Source: an uncultured Emticicia sp. (GTDB lineage Bacteria > Bacteroidota > Bacteroidia > Cytophagales > Spirosomataceae). Taken from it: a DNA stretch of 13,211 nucleotides. The stretch covers positions 1 to 13,211 of the forward strand of contig NZ_CALCZQ010000071.1 in assembly GCF_937903345.1 (NCBI RefSeq), read 5' to 3'. The position numbers and the translations under genes are program-made. This document shows, piece by piece, positions 6,264 to 13,211 of the stretch. Under the pieces are notes generated by a model. The model saw only the letters and a program-made list of their open reading frames with translations. It ran no database searches and had not been told where the DNA came from. The stretch's first letter is position 1, and each line of letters starts with the position of its first letter.

Positions 6264-7010
6264 ATGACTTTATTACAAAACAAAGTTGCCTTAGTTACAG
6301 GTGCATCACGTGGCATAGGACGTGAAATTGCTAAGAAATTTGCCGAACAAGGAGCAAATATAGCGTTTACATATTTATCAAGCATTGAAAAAGGTCAAGC
6401 TCTCGAAGCTGAATTGGCCACTTATGGAATCAAAGCTAAAGGTTATCGTTCGGATGCCTCTGATTTTGCCGCCGCTGAGCAGTTAGTAGTTGATGTGGTA
6501 GCTGATTTTGGAACGCTCGATGTACTTGTCAATAATGCTGGTATCACTCGTGATACGCTCTTAATGCGAATGTCAGAAGAGCAATGGGACGAAGTATTGA
6601 GAGTAAATCTAAAGTCTGTATTTAATCTTACGAAGGCTGCTACTAAGCCAATGATGAGAGCGAAAAGTGGCTCAATTATCAATATGACTTCGGTCGTTGG
6701 TTTGATGGGAAATGCTGGACAAGCAAACTATTCGGCATCAAAAGCAGGTATCATTGGATTTACAAAATCAATTGCTAAAGAATTGGGCTCAAGAAATATT
6801 CGTTCAAATGCAATAGCTCCTGGTTTTATAGAAACAGAAATGACTGGTGATTTAAACGAGAAGGCTTTGGAAGATTGGTTGAAAAATATCCCACTTAAAC
6901 GAGCAGGTCAAGGTGAAGATGTAGCCAATGCGTGCATATTCTTGGCTTCTGATATGTCAAAATATATTACAGGACAAACCATACAGGTTGATGGTGGAAT
7001 GTTGATGTAG
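6264..7010 (+). CDS. fabG: 3-oxoacyl-[acyl-carrier-protein] reductase FabG
   Basis: FabG reduces 3-oxoacyl-ACP to (R)-3-hydroxyacyl-ACP with NADPH in type II fatty acid synthesis. The 248-residue protein is a classical short-chain dehydrogenase: TGASRGIG cofactor loop at 12-19, NNAGITRDTLLMRM at 90-103, and the catalytic Asn115, Ser143, Tyr156 and Lys160 (VNLKS, MTSVVG, YSASK). PGFIETEMT (187-194) follows, and the C-terminal ITGQTIQVDGGMLM (235-248) is the standard FabG end. The NNAGITRD-LLMRM block separates true FabG from other SDR enzymes, so the assignment is firm. The ATG at 6264 gives the usual length. It is apparently a single gene: a hairpin-bearing spacer of 150 bases follows before the VWA gene. 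Confidence 0.95.
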   Translation: MTLLQNKVALVTGASRGIGREIAKKFAEQGANIAFTYLSSIEKGQALEAELATYGIKAKGYRSDASDFAAAEQLVVDVVADFGTLDVLVNNAGITRDTLLMRMSEEQWDEVLRVNLKSVFNLTKAATKPMMRAKSGSIINMTSVVGLMGNAGQANYSASKAGIIGFTKSIAKELGSRNIRSNAIAPGFIETEMTGDLNEKALEDWLKNIPLKRAGQGEDVANACIFLASDMSKYITGQTIQVDGGMLM

Positions 7011-7057
7011 CGGGGAGTTTTACAATATTTTAGGCTTTGTCAAAATAATTGTATTTA

Positions 7058-7098
7058 ATATTTAGTTGTGTATAATGATGTTTTGCACAGCTAAATAT
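7058..7098. repeat. Long hairpin between fabG and the VWA gene
   Basis: ATATTTAGTTGTG (7058-7070) pairs with CACAGCTAAATAT (7086-7098): 13 pairs with a single G-U, around a 15-base loop. No T-run follows on either strand closely enough for a classic terminator. It lies about 50 bases after the fabG stop and 36 bases before the GC-rich element at the VWA start, so it may end the fabG transcript, protect its 3' end, or belong to the leader of the next gene. Confidence 0.6.
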
Positions 7099-7133
7099 AA
7101 ATTTTAATTCTTTCTATAAAACCATAATTTCTC

Positions 7134-7166
7134 TTGGGAGGACGGTCCGACGTATCGGGTAGGGGT
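7134..7166 (+). promoter_or_regulatory. GC-rich hairpin element abutting the VWA gene start, copy 1
   Basis: From TTGGGAGGAC to the start codon at 7167 the sequence is GC-rich in an AT-rich background and matches copy 2 at 9424-9453. The core CCGACGTATCGG (7147-7158) is identical in both and folds as a CCGA/TCGG stem with the loop CGTA, then TAGGG, then the ATG. GGGAGG at 7136-7141 looks like a strong Shine-Dalgarno sequence but lies 25 bases from the ATG. It is in frame with the gene from a TTG at 7134, so an alternative is an 11-residue N-terminal extension. A leader hairpin controlling translation is my preferred reading. Confidence 0.6.
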
Positions 7167-9254
7167 ATGAAATCAGAACTTATTTTTCAATCATCACCTT
7201 GGTTTATTTTGCTTTGTTTGATAGTAGGTGGGCTTTACTCCTTTGTGCTCTATCAAAATAAGAAAAATTTTAGCAAGAAGCAAAATCTAGTTTTAGCCAT
7301 AGTTCGTGGACTTTTGGTTAGCTTATTGGCTTTTTTGCTACTAAATACGCTCTTACGCAAAAATAAATCTACCATAGAAAAACCAATAGTTGTTTTGGCC
7401 ATCGATAATTCTTCTTCTATGACTCATGGCGGACAAGCTAAAATAGAGGCATTAAATAAAAATCTCCAACAACTAAAAGAGTCAATTGAAGCAAAAGGAG
7501 CAAGTGTTGAAATTCAAAGTCTTGATGAAGAGGCTGAAACTCAGAATATTAGCGATATTAAATTCTCTAAAAAAAGGTCAGATTTATCTCAAATGCTGGC
7601 AAATATCAAGTCGAGTTATGAGGGTAGAAATCTTACCGATGTAATTCTTGTATCAGATGGTATTACTAACGAAGGTATTTCTCCAACTTACGGAAAATAT
7701 AACTTCAACCTTCATGCAGTAGGTTTGGGAGACACTACGCAAAAGAGAGATGTAAAACTCAATGCAATTAATGCCAATCAAATTGCATATCTAGGTAATA
7801 AATTCCCGATTCAAGTGGAGGTTTCAAGTTATGGTTTTCAAGGAAAATCAACAACAGTTTTATTGAAACAAGCAGGCAATATAATTGACAAACAAGTAGT
7901 TAGCTTCAATATCGAAGATGATTTGAAACAAATTACATTTTATGTGACTGCTCAACAAAAAGGAATGCAGCGTTTTTCGGTAGAAGTCGTGGCCTTAAAT
8001 TCAGAGTTTTCGAATAAAAATAACGTAAAAGATGCTTATATTGATATTGTTGATGGTAGAGAAAAAGTACTACTCGTTGCCCTTGCTCCGCATCCTGACT
8101 TAAAGGCTTTAAAAAGTATTATTGAAAAAAATGAATTGTATGAGTTAACAATCAAAATTATTCAGGGCGATGATTTAAGCCAGATCGGTTTACAGCCTTT
8201 TGATGTTTTGATTTTACACCAATTACCAGATATTTATGGAATGGGTGGAAATGTAGTAAGTCGTTTACTTGCTCAAAGAAAACCGACCTTATTTGTACTA
8301 GGAAATCAAACCAATATAAAAAGCTTTAATGGAATGCAGCAAACACTTTCGATTGCTGCTCAAGCTGGTAAAGCTGATAAAGTGACCGCAAAGTATAATA
8401 ATAACTTCAATTTATTTAATCTTGATAGCGATAAACTAGGTATTTTAGAACGACTTCCACCTGTTTTAGCTCCTTTTGGTGATTATAAACCAATGGCAGG
8501 TAGCGAAATTATACTTTATCAAAGAATAGGCTCGCTTTCAACACCTAAACCATTATTGATAGCAAATACTACTGACGCACAAAAAACAGCTGTTTTGGCG
8601 GGAGAAGGCCTTTGGTTGTGGCGTTTAGAAGAGTTTTCGCTAACTGATAAACAAGAAATTATTGATGAAGTTGTAATGAAAACTCTTCAATTGATTTCGA
8701 TTAAAGATGATAAACGTAAAATAAGAGTTTATCCAATCTCTCGAGATTTCTCAATAGAAGAAAAGGTAATCTTCGAAAATGAGGCTTATAACGATATTTA
8801 CGAGCGAATCTATAACCAAGAAATCAAACTTGATATTACCGACGAAAAAGGCAAAGTACGAAGCTTTAGCTACACTACAACGAAAGATAATAGTCGATAT
8901 GAGATAACTGGATTGCTTGAAGGCGTTTATCACTACAAGGCTTCTACCCAGGTTCTGGGTAAAAGCGAAGTAGTAGATGGGCAGTTTGTAGTGAGAAATA
9001 TCGATTTGGAAAGTCTTAATACTACGGCTGATTTTAATATGTTACGTACCTTAGCATCTCAAAATAATGGTAAATTTTTCGTTGCAAGTCAACTTGAAAA
9101 ACTTGAGGACTTTTTATCATCAAACAAAGCAGCTGATAAAGTTACAAGTGTTGAAGAAATGAAAGAGTTTATCAATCTCAAGTGGGTGTTTTTTGTGTTA
9201 TTATTGCTTTCTAGTGCAGAATGGGGCATACGAAAATACCTTGGAAGTTATTAA
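7167..9254 (+). CDS. VWA-domain membrane protein with amidotransferase-like middle region
   Basis: The 695-residue protein begins with two membrane segments (about 12-29 and 41-62), followed by a von Willebrand factor A domain with a MIDAS metal site: DNSSSM (D80, S82, S84) and LVSDGITNEG with D164. After a beta-rich region (about 200-295, LNAINANQIAYLGNKFPIQV) comes VLLVALAPHPDLKAL and FDVLILHQLPD (about 300-355), which resembles the glutamine-amidotransferase-like fold found in related Bacteroidota VWA proteins. The C-terminus has a last membrane segment (WVFFVLLLLSSAEWGIRKYL, about 673-692). The architecture is like that of BatA/BatB-type or 'VWA domain-containing' envelope proteins; the exact role is not known. 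I start it at ATG 7167, not at the in-frame TTG 7134, because the upstream part is the GC-rich element shared with the next gene. A strong terminator follows at 9295. Confidence 0.85.
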   Translation: MKSELIFQSSPWFILLCLIVGGLYSFVLYQNKKNFSKKQNLVLAIVRGLLVSLLAFLLLNTLLRKNKSTIEKPIVVLAIDNSSSMTHGGQAKIEALNKNLQQLKESIEAKGASVEIQSLDEEAETQNISDIKFSKKRSDLSQMLANIKSSYEGRNLTDVILVSDGITNEGISPTYGKYNFNLHAVGLGDTTQKRDVKLNAINANQIAYLGNKFPIQVEVSSYGFQGKSTTVLLKQAGNIIDKQVVSFNIEDDLKQITFYVTAQQKGMQRFSVEVVALNSEFSNKNNVKDAYIDIVDGREKVLLVALAPHPDLKALKSIIEKNELYELTIKIIQGDDLSQIGLQPFDVLILHQLPDIYGMGGNVVSRLLAQRKPTLFVLGNQTNIKSFNGMQQTLSIAAQAGKADKVTAKYNNNFNLFNLDSDKLGILERLPPVLAPFGDYKPMAGSEIILYQRIGSLSTPKPLLIANTTDAQKTAVLAGEGLWLWRLEEFSLTDKQEIIDEVVMKTLQLISIKDDKRKIRVYPISRDFSIEEKVIFENEAYNDIYERIYNQEIKLDITDEKGKVRSFSYTTTKDNSRYEITGLLEGVYHYKASTQVLGKSEVVDGQFVVRNIDLESLNTTADFNMLRTLASQNNGKFFVASQLEKLEDFLSSNKAADKVTSVEEMKEFINLKWVFFVLLLLSSAEWGIRKYLGSY

Positions 9255-9294
9255 ATACCTCCAAATCCTTAAAAATGTAATTGAAATAATCATT

Positions 9295-9337
9295 AAAAGC
9301 CATCGTTTAACTTTGTTAAGCAATGGCTTTTGCTTTT
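9295..9337 (+). terminator. Strong hairpin terminator after the VWA gene
   Basis: AAAAGCCAT (9295-9303) pairs with ATGGCTTTT (9323-9331). Inside, after one mismatch, GTTTAAC (9305-9311) pairs with GTTAAGC (9315-9321) around a TTT loop: 16 pairs in all, one of them G-U, with TTTT again at 9334-9337. The A-run on the other side would make it work in both directions. It shows that the Smr gene is transcribed from its own promoter. Confidence 0.8.
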
Positions 9338-9423
9338 ATAATTTTAAAAATTAACTATCATTGTCCCTTGTTTTACGTAATTTTACATAAAGTTTTTAGA
9401 AAACATAACATTATAATCCCCTG

Positions 9424-9453
9424 TTGGGGCGGACCGACGTATCGGTTAGGGTC
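9424..9453 (+). promoter_or_regulatory. GC-rich hairpin element abutting the DUF2027-Smr gene start, copy 2
   Basis: TTGGGGCGGACCGACGTATC and onward to the ATG at 9454 repeats the element of the VWA gene: TTGGG, GG, the identical core CCGACGTATCGG (9433-9444), then TTAGGG and two bases before ATG. Compared with copy 1 it is three bases shorter on the 5' side of the core. In this copy GACC (9432-9435) can also pair with GGTC (9450-9453), which would bury the region next to the start codon. The in-frame TTG at 9424 is an unlikely start, since the protein family begins at MNIGDKVR. Confidence 0.6.
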
Positions 9454-10434
9454 ATGAATATAGGAGATAAAGTAAGGCTCATTCGCTCAAAAGAAGAAGG
9501 TATAGTAACCCGATTTTTGAAGAATGATGTAGTAGAGGTTGAGATTGAGGCGGGGTTTAAATTGCCTGTATTAAGAAAAGAACTAGCTGTTGTTTCTAAG
9601 GCAGAAGACAAAGCTTTCAAACCTCAGTCGAAAGTACATGAAAATATAACACCACAACGAGCATTCATTGAAAGAAGTATTACACAGGTAAAAGCCGAAA
9701 AAGGAATTTATTTGGCTTTTTTGCCTATTACTGATAAATTAGTTTCTCTTCACATTGTTAATAATAGCGATTGGGATTTACCATTTTTGCTAACTTCTGG
9801 TTCAGAAAAAACACATAGAGGATTACTTGGTGGTTTTCTTACTGCTCGTACTTTTCAGAAATACCCAATTGATTTAGATCTTAAAGATTTCGACGAGTGG
9901 GGTAATCTCACTTTTCAGTCATTATATTATAATTTTGGTTATTTTACTGAGAGACCAACATTTATTAAGAAAATGCGTTTGCGGGCACATACTTTTTTCA
10001 GTCACAAAAAATCAGCACCTATTCTTGCAAAAGATTGTTATTTATTTCAGCTAGACGCAGAAGATGCTCCATTAATAGTCAATCCAATTGAGTTGAAGGA
10101 GAAAATGATGCAGTCAAAAATAGAAGAATTACCTCTCAAAACGTTTGAAAAGCCTTCCGCTACAATAGATTTACACATCGAACAACTGAATACAAATTTC
10201 CTGAGCATGAATAATGCTCAGATATTGGAAATACAATTGCGAACTTTTGAATCAAAATTTGAGAACGCAATTGCCTCGGGTATGGAAGAAATTGTATTTA
10301 TACATGGGGTTGGCAATGGTGTATTGAAACAAGAAATTCAAAAAAAATTAGCAGGAAATAAAAATGTTGCGTGGTTTCAAGATGCCCAAAAAGAAAAATT
10401 TGGTTATGGGGCTACTCGAATTAAAATAAAATGA
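9454..10434 (+). CDS. DUF2027 and Smr-domain protein
   Basis: 326 residues. The N-terminus MNIGDKVRLIRSKEEGIVTR and the next 30 residues (VEVEIEAGFKLPVLRKELAVV) form the small barrel that opens DUF2027 proteins. The middle (about 80-205) is a second beta-rich DUF2027 region. The C-terminal Smr domain (about 236-326) has TIDLHIEQL (the LDLH motif), FIHGVGNGVLKQEI (283-296, the HGxGxGxLk motif) and YGATRIKIK. Smr domains bind or cut nucleic acid (MutS2-like endonuclease, ribosome-associated Smr proteins), but no MutS part is present and the substrate is unknown. Start at ATG 9454 agrees with the family. The DUF4403 gene follows after 50 bases without a terminator, so the two may be cotranscribed. 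Confidence 0.9.
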   Translation: MNIGDKVRLIRSKEEGIVTRFLKNDVVEVEIEAGFKLPVLRKELAVVSKAEDKAFKPQSKVHENITPQRAFIERSITQVKAEKGIYLAFLPITDKLVSLHIVNNSDWDLPFLLTSGSEKTHRGLLGGFLTARTFQKYPIDLDLKDFDEWGNLTFQSLYYNFGYFTERPTFIKKMRLRAHTFFSHKKSAPILAKDCYLFQLDAEDAPLIVNPIELKEKMMQSKIEELPLKTFEKPSATIDLHIEQLNTNFLSMNNAQILEIQLRTFESKFENAIASGMEEIVFIHGVGNGVLKQEIQKKLAGNKNVAWFQDAQKEKFGYGATRIKIK

Positions 10435-10484
10435 TACCTTTTATTCTTATTTTTAAAACAAACCAACCATTATTAGATTAACCA

Positions 10485-11897
10485 ATGAGTAGTTTAGCGA
10501 ATTCCAAATGTATTATCGTTGCCTTTTTTACAACTATTTTTACATCTTTCTATGCAATCGGGCAGAAATCCAACCCTGAAGCTCCAATCGAAAAATATTT
10601 ACAGGATACCGTACTCGTGCAGAAAATGCCTTCAAATATAAGTATTCCATTCGAAATTGCGATGAACGACATTGAAAAGCAAATCAATGCAACTGTGATA
10701 GGTTTGATTTATGAAGACAATAGTTATGCAGATGATAATAATGATAATTTCAAATGCAGAGTTTGGAAAAAGTCGAATATACTTGTAACGGCAGCCACAA
10801 ATGACGTTTTCGATTTTACCGTTCCTATAAAAGTTTGGGCCGAAAAAGGAATTGGTGCATTCGGAATAATGAAGTACATTCCTTTGGAGTTTGAGATGAA
10901 TCTGAAATTTTCTACCCGTTTTACTATAAAACCTGATTGGTCAGTACAAACCTTTACAAACCCAAATGGCTACGAGTGGATATCAAAGCCAAAATTAAAC
11001 GTGGGTTTCGATGTACCACTCGATTTTGTGGTTGGTAAAATCATAGATAATAATCATACGAAATTTGCCAAATCACTTGATGATGCAGTTGCAAAAAATA
11101 TGACAATTAAACCTCTTGTAATTCAGGCTTGGAATGCGGCTCTTCAACCGTATTTAGTCTCAGAAGAATATCACACCTGGGTTAAGATAACCCCTTTGGA
11201 AATTTCGATGGTGCCTTTAAGAACTGTTGGACGTAATATAAAGTCAGTAATCGGCATCAAAGCAATCACTGAAACACTTACCGGCGACCGTCCATTTACA
11301 CCGTTCTCTGTAAGTACTGTACCAAATCTTAAAATTGTAACAGGTATTCCAAATGATTTTCAAGTTGGATTAATGAGCGATGTTTTATTTACCGAGGCAG
11401 CAGCTCAAGCAAAAAAGATGTTTGTTGGAAAAGAATACGATTTTCAAGAAGGAAAATATAAAATTGAAATAACAGAAATTGATATTTATGGGAGCAACGA
11501 ATTTTTAGTTATTAAGGTCGATATTAAAGGTAGTTTGAAAGGAGCAGTCTATATAACAGGAATTCCTGTATATGATTCTACAAAGAAAAAAATTGTATTA
11601 TCGAATTCACAATTTGATATTAAGACAAAAAATATCTTAGCAAAGGCTGCGGCTTGGCTCTTAGAAGGAAAGTTAGTAAAAATGATTGAAGACGAGTATG
11701 GCTTACCAGTAGATGAATTAATTACATTTGCAAAACAAAACATTGAAACCGCAATGAACACAGAGTTTAAAAAAGGAGTTAAGCTTAGTGGAAAAATAGA
11801 TTCTGTACAACCAGATAAAGTGTATCTTACCCCAACTAGCATAGTGGCAATGGTTATGGCAAAGGGAAAAGTAGAGGTAAAAGTCGAGGGTTTATAA
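10485..11897 (+). CDS. Secreted DUF4403 family protein
   Basis: 470 residues with an N-terminal signal peptide: K8, a hydrophobic core (CIIVAFFTTIFTSFYA, 9-24) and a likely signal peptidase I site after AIG (24-26). There is no lipobox cysteine at the cleavage site. The mature part opens with MPSNISIPFEI and INATVIGLIYED, then VWKKSNILVTAATN and FDFTVPIKVWAEKG, the order of blocks that defines DUF4403, and its length agrees with the family (about 450-480). These proteins are predicted to be periplasmic or outer-membrane facing; their function is unknown. The repeated mention of amphipathic strands and a long 'KLVKMIEDEYGLPVDELI' helix near the end suggests a lipid-binding type fold, but that is a guess. 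It lies 50 bases after the Smr gene. Confidence 0.85.
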   Translation: MSSLANSKCIIVAFFTTIFTSFYAIGQKSNPEAPIEKYLQDTVLVQKMPSNISIPFEIAMNDIEKQINATVIGLIYEDNSYADDNNDNFKCRVWKKSNILVTAATNDVFDFTVPIKVWAEKGIGAFGIMKYIPLEFEMNLKFSTRFTIKPDWSVQTFTNPNGYEWISKPKLNVGFDVPLDFVVGKIIDNNHTKFAKSLDDAVAKNMTIKPLVIQAWNAALQPYLVSEEYHTWVKITPLEISMVPLRTVGRNIKSVIGIKAITETLTGDRPFTPFSVSTVPNLKIVTGIPNDFQVGLMSDVLFTEAAAQAKKMFVGKEYDFQEGKYKIEITEIDIYGSNEFLVIKVDIKGSLKGAVYITGIPVYDSTKKKIVLSNSQFDIKTKNILAKAAAWLLEGKLVKMIEDEYGLPVDELITFAKQNIETAMNTEFKKGVKLSGKIDSVQPDKVYLTPTSIVAMVMAKGKVEVKVEGL

Positions 11898-12537
11898 ATT
11901 TTTGAACTTTTGTATTAAAATTTAAAAAATTTCAATCGAAAATTAATAATTTAAATACAAATGAAAAAAAGTATTGCTTTGATGAAATAGGTTACAAAAA
12001 TATATTAATAAAAATTTTTTAAGGATGTAAATCAAACTTTGTCATTGAAAAATTTATCAAAAATGTTTATTTTTCTTTAAAAACATTTATTCTTATTCTT
12101 CTTTTTTTATAAGCAATTTTTAAATTTCAGCTTATCAAAAATTAAAAGTGAGTAAATTATTCAGAGTAAAAAGACGCTTATCACCAACGATTCGACACAA
12201 TTGACGGTTTGTCGGAGTGGAAAAATACTAAAATTAAAAAATTACATCATTCAAATTTATCGATCAATATTGTCTCACTACTTATTTTATGTTAAAATAG
12301 ATTTTTATTTTAGTGTTTTTTGCAATCTATTCAATATCAAGATAATTACTTTCCCTCTTTGAAGTAGTATAATAGCCGCCTTCAAGTATTTTAAACTAAT
12401 TGTTTTTTTAAAATTGTTTACAATGTCAATAAATAATGAAACTATAAATATTTGATAAAAATATCTTTTTTATATAAATTTACATTCAAATCAAATTATA
12501 ATTCAGAATGATTTAATTTGACCGTAATTTCATTAGT
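11898..12537. other. AT-rich spacer without a supportable gene
   Basis: About 640 bases. A nine-residue frame starts at 11961 (MKKSIALMK, stop at 11988-11990); it resembles the first residues of a signal peptide but is not followed by recognisable coding sequence. An eight-pair hairpin, AAATGTTT (12061-12068) with AAACATTT (12081-12088), is followed by a T-rich tract and may end the DUF4403 transcript. A less AT-rich patch at about 12170-12220 holds CGACA and TGTCG as inverted halves, without a clear role. I see no promoter I would trust for the next gene; TTAATTTG at 12513-12520 is one base off the -7 consensus. Confidence 0.5.
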
Positions 12538-12954
12538 ATGGAAAAGCATTGGGCAAAAAGCATTTCACTTCAACTTTATACCTTAAATCTTAAAGAGACA
12601 ATCTATTTTTATTCTGTCATTTTAGGGCTTGATTGTGATGAGGCAAATGATAGACAAGCAGTTTTTTCATTAAATTCAACATCTTTTATCTTTTCAGTTG
12701 AGGAAAGGCTTCAAGGTAACTTTTATTATCATATAAACATTGAAGTACAAAAAATAGAACAACTCTGGGAATCTATTCGCTACAAAGTACATGTTTATTC
12801 TGCTATTTCTGATGCTCAAGATGGAAATTCAATAGAATTTAGTATTTTTGATAATAATAACAATTTGATAAAATTTTACGAAAAAAATCTGAATAAACAA
12901 TTAAATATTGATTTTTATAAATTTGGTGAATTTCAAACAATTGAAGCTAAATAA
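12538..12954 (+). CDS. VOC (glyoxalase/bleomycin resistance fold) family protein
   Basis: 138 residues starting at ATG 12538. The first half gives a beta strand, then LKETIYFYSVILGLDCD (18-34), the typical VOC helix and turn ('FY...LGL'). FYYHINIEVQKIEQLWESI (62-80) is the start of the second repeat, and IEFSIFDNNNNLIKFYE (99-115) corresponds to the 'f.i.DPdGNliefyE' end of the domain. Candidate metal ligands H65 and E115 are present, but the N-terminal strand (SISLQLYTL) has no His or Glu in the usual ligand place, so it may be non-metal-binding or bind with fewer ligands. Members include glyoxalases, dioxygenases and antibiotic-binding proteins; nothing here picks one. About 20 charged and aromatic residues extend past the domain. 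It stands alone between two AT-rich spacers. Confidence 0.75.
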   Translation: MEKHWAKSISLQLYTLNLKETIYFYSVILGLDCDEANDRQAVFSLNSTSFIFSVEERLQGNFYYHINIEVQKIEQLWESIRYKVHVYSAISDAQDGNSIEFSIFDNNNNLIKFYEKNLNKQLNIDFYKFGEFQTIEAK

Positions 12955-13211
12955 CATTTATATTTAAATAAAATCTTTCCCACAGGATTAATGAATAAAA
13001 TTAAAAAAAATGTTTACTTGGTAAGGATTTTATTTGTTTTTTAAAAAATAGTAAACAAAAATATTTTATTATTTTGTTGATTATCAATATTTTATCTCTT
13101 AAAAATTATTACTATTTTTTTAGAAATTTGTTTTTAAATTTAAGAATATAAAACAAGCAAAAGGTTTTGTTTAAACCAAAAAAATACTTTTATTTAAAAT
13201 AACCATATTCT
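12955..13211. other. AT-rich 3' flank, no gene seen
   Basis: No reading frame of note. AAATAAAATC (12966-12975) and GATTTTATTT (13026-13035) are perfect inverted arms 50 bases apart, with a few further matching bases inside (TTTCC against GGTAAG, imperfect). The right arm is followed by GTTTTTT, so it might serve as a weak terminator for the VOC gene, but in sequence this rich in A/T such matches arise easily. Confidence 0.4.

Noticed and set aside
7134..7166. TTG at 7134 (and 9424) as true gene start
   Set aside because: The region is a repeated GC-rich element before two unrelated proteins, and the DUF2027 family starts at the ATG.
1..13211. CRISPR array, toxin-antitoxin pair, defence system or insertion sequence
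   Set aside because: No regularly spaced repeats, no transposase or nuclease-type genes, and no terminal inverted repeats with target duplications were seen. The Smr domain protein has its usual housekeeping-like DUF2027 architecture.

Overview
The window looks like chromosomal DNA of an AT-rich member of the Bacteroidota, most likely of the Cytophagales (the order is an inference). The reasons are: genes start after A-rich leaders, mostly without Shine-Dalgarno sites; several promoters fit the Bacteroidota pattern of a TTG or TTTG box, about 19-21 bases, then TAnnTTTG; and the families present (DUF2027-Smr protein, DUF4403 lipid-free secreted protein, short RsmI, VWA membrane protein) are typical of that phylum. 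There is no transposase, CRISPR array, phage gene or other clear mobile element.

Layout. Bases 1-365 are the end of a SAM-dependent methyltransferase. A tRNA-Ser(UGA) with its own promoter and terminator follows (481-657), then a small pterin-4a-carbinolamine dehydratase gene that has all its family motifs but no normal start codon (698-934) and its terminator. A stretch of about 2.1 kb, very AT-rich, holds no gene I can support (1043-3019). On the minus strand come two very small related genes (3020-3160 and 3361-3495) encoding one-helix membrane peptides with a shared C-terminal motif; they are not recognised as any known family. Divergent from them run rsmI (16S rRNA 2'-O-methyltransferase) and a fatty acid hydroxylase/sterol desaturase family gene, probably one transcript. 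Tail to tail with the latter is a decayed minus-strand gene (5366-6154) for a glycine-rich-domain-like membrane protein with a Cys/Gly-rich tail; it carries several nonsense codons and compensating frameshifts.

From 6264 onward all genes are on the plus strand: fabG (3-oxoacyl-ACP reductase), a large VWA-domain membrane protein, a DUF2027-Smr protein, a secreted DUF4403 protein, and, after 640 bases of AT-rich spacer, a VOC/glyoxalase-like protein. The VWA and Smr genes are separated by a strong terminator but share a striking GC-rich element of about 30 bases, containing the identical hairpin CCGACGTATCGG, directly against the start codon of each. This shared element and the pair of tiny membrane proteins are the two most interesting items in the window.

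Most genes are housekeeping or general accessory functions (lipid synthesis and modification, rRNA and tRNA functions, pterin recycling, envelope proteins); I see no single pathway or defence system tying them together.
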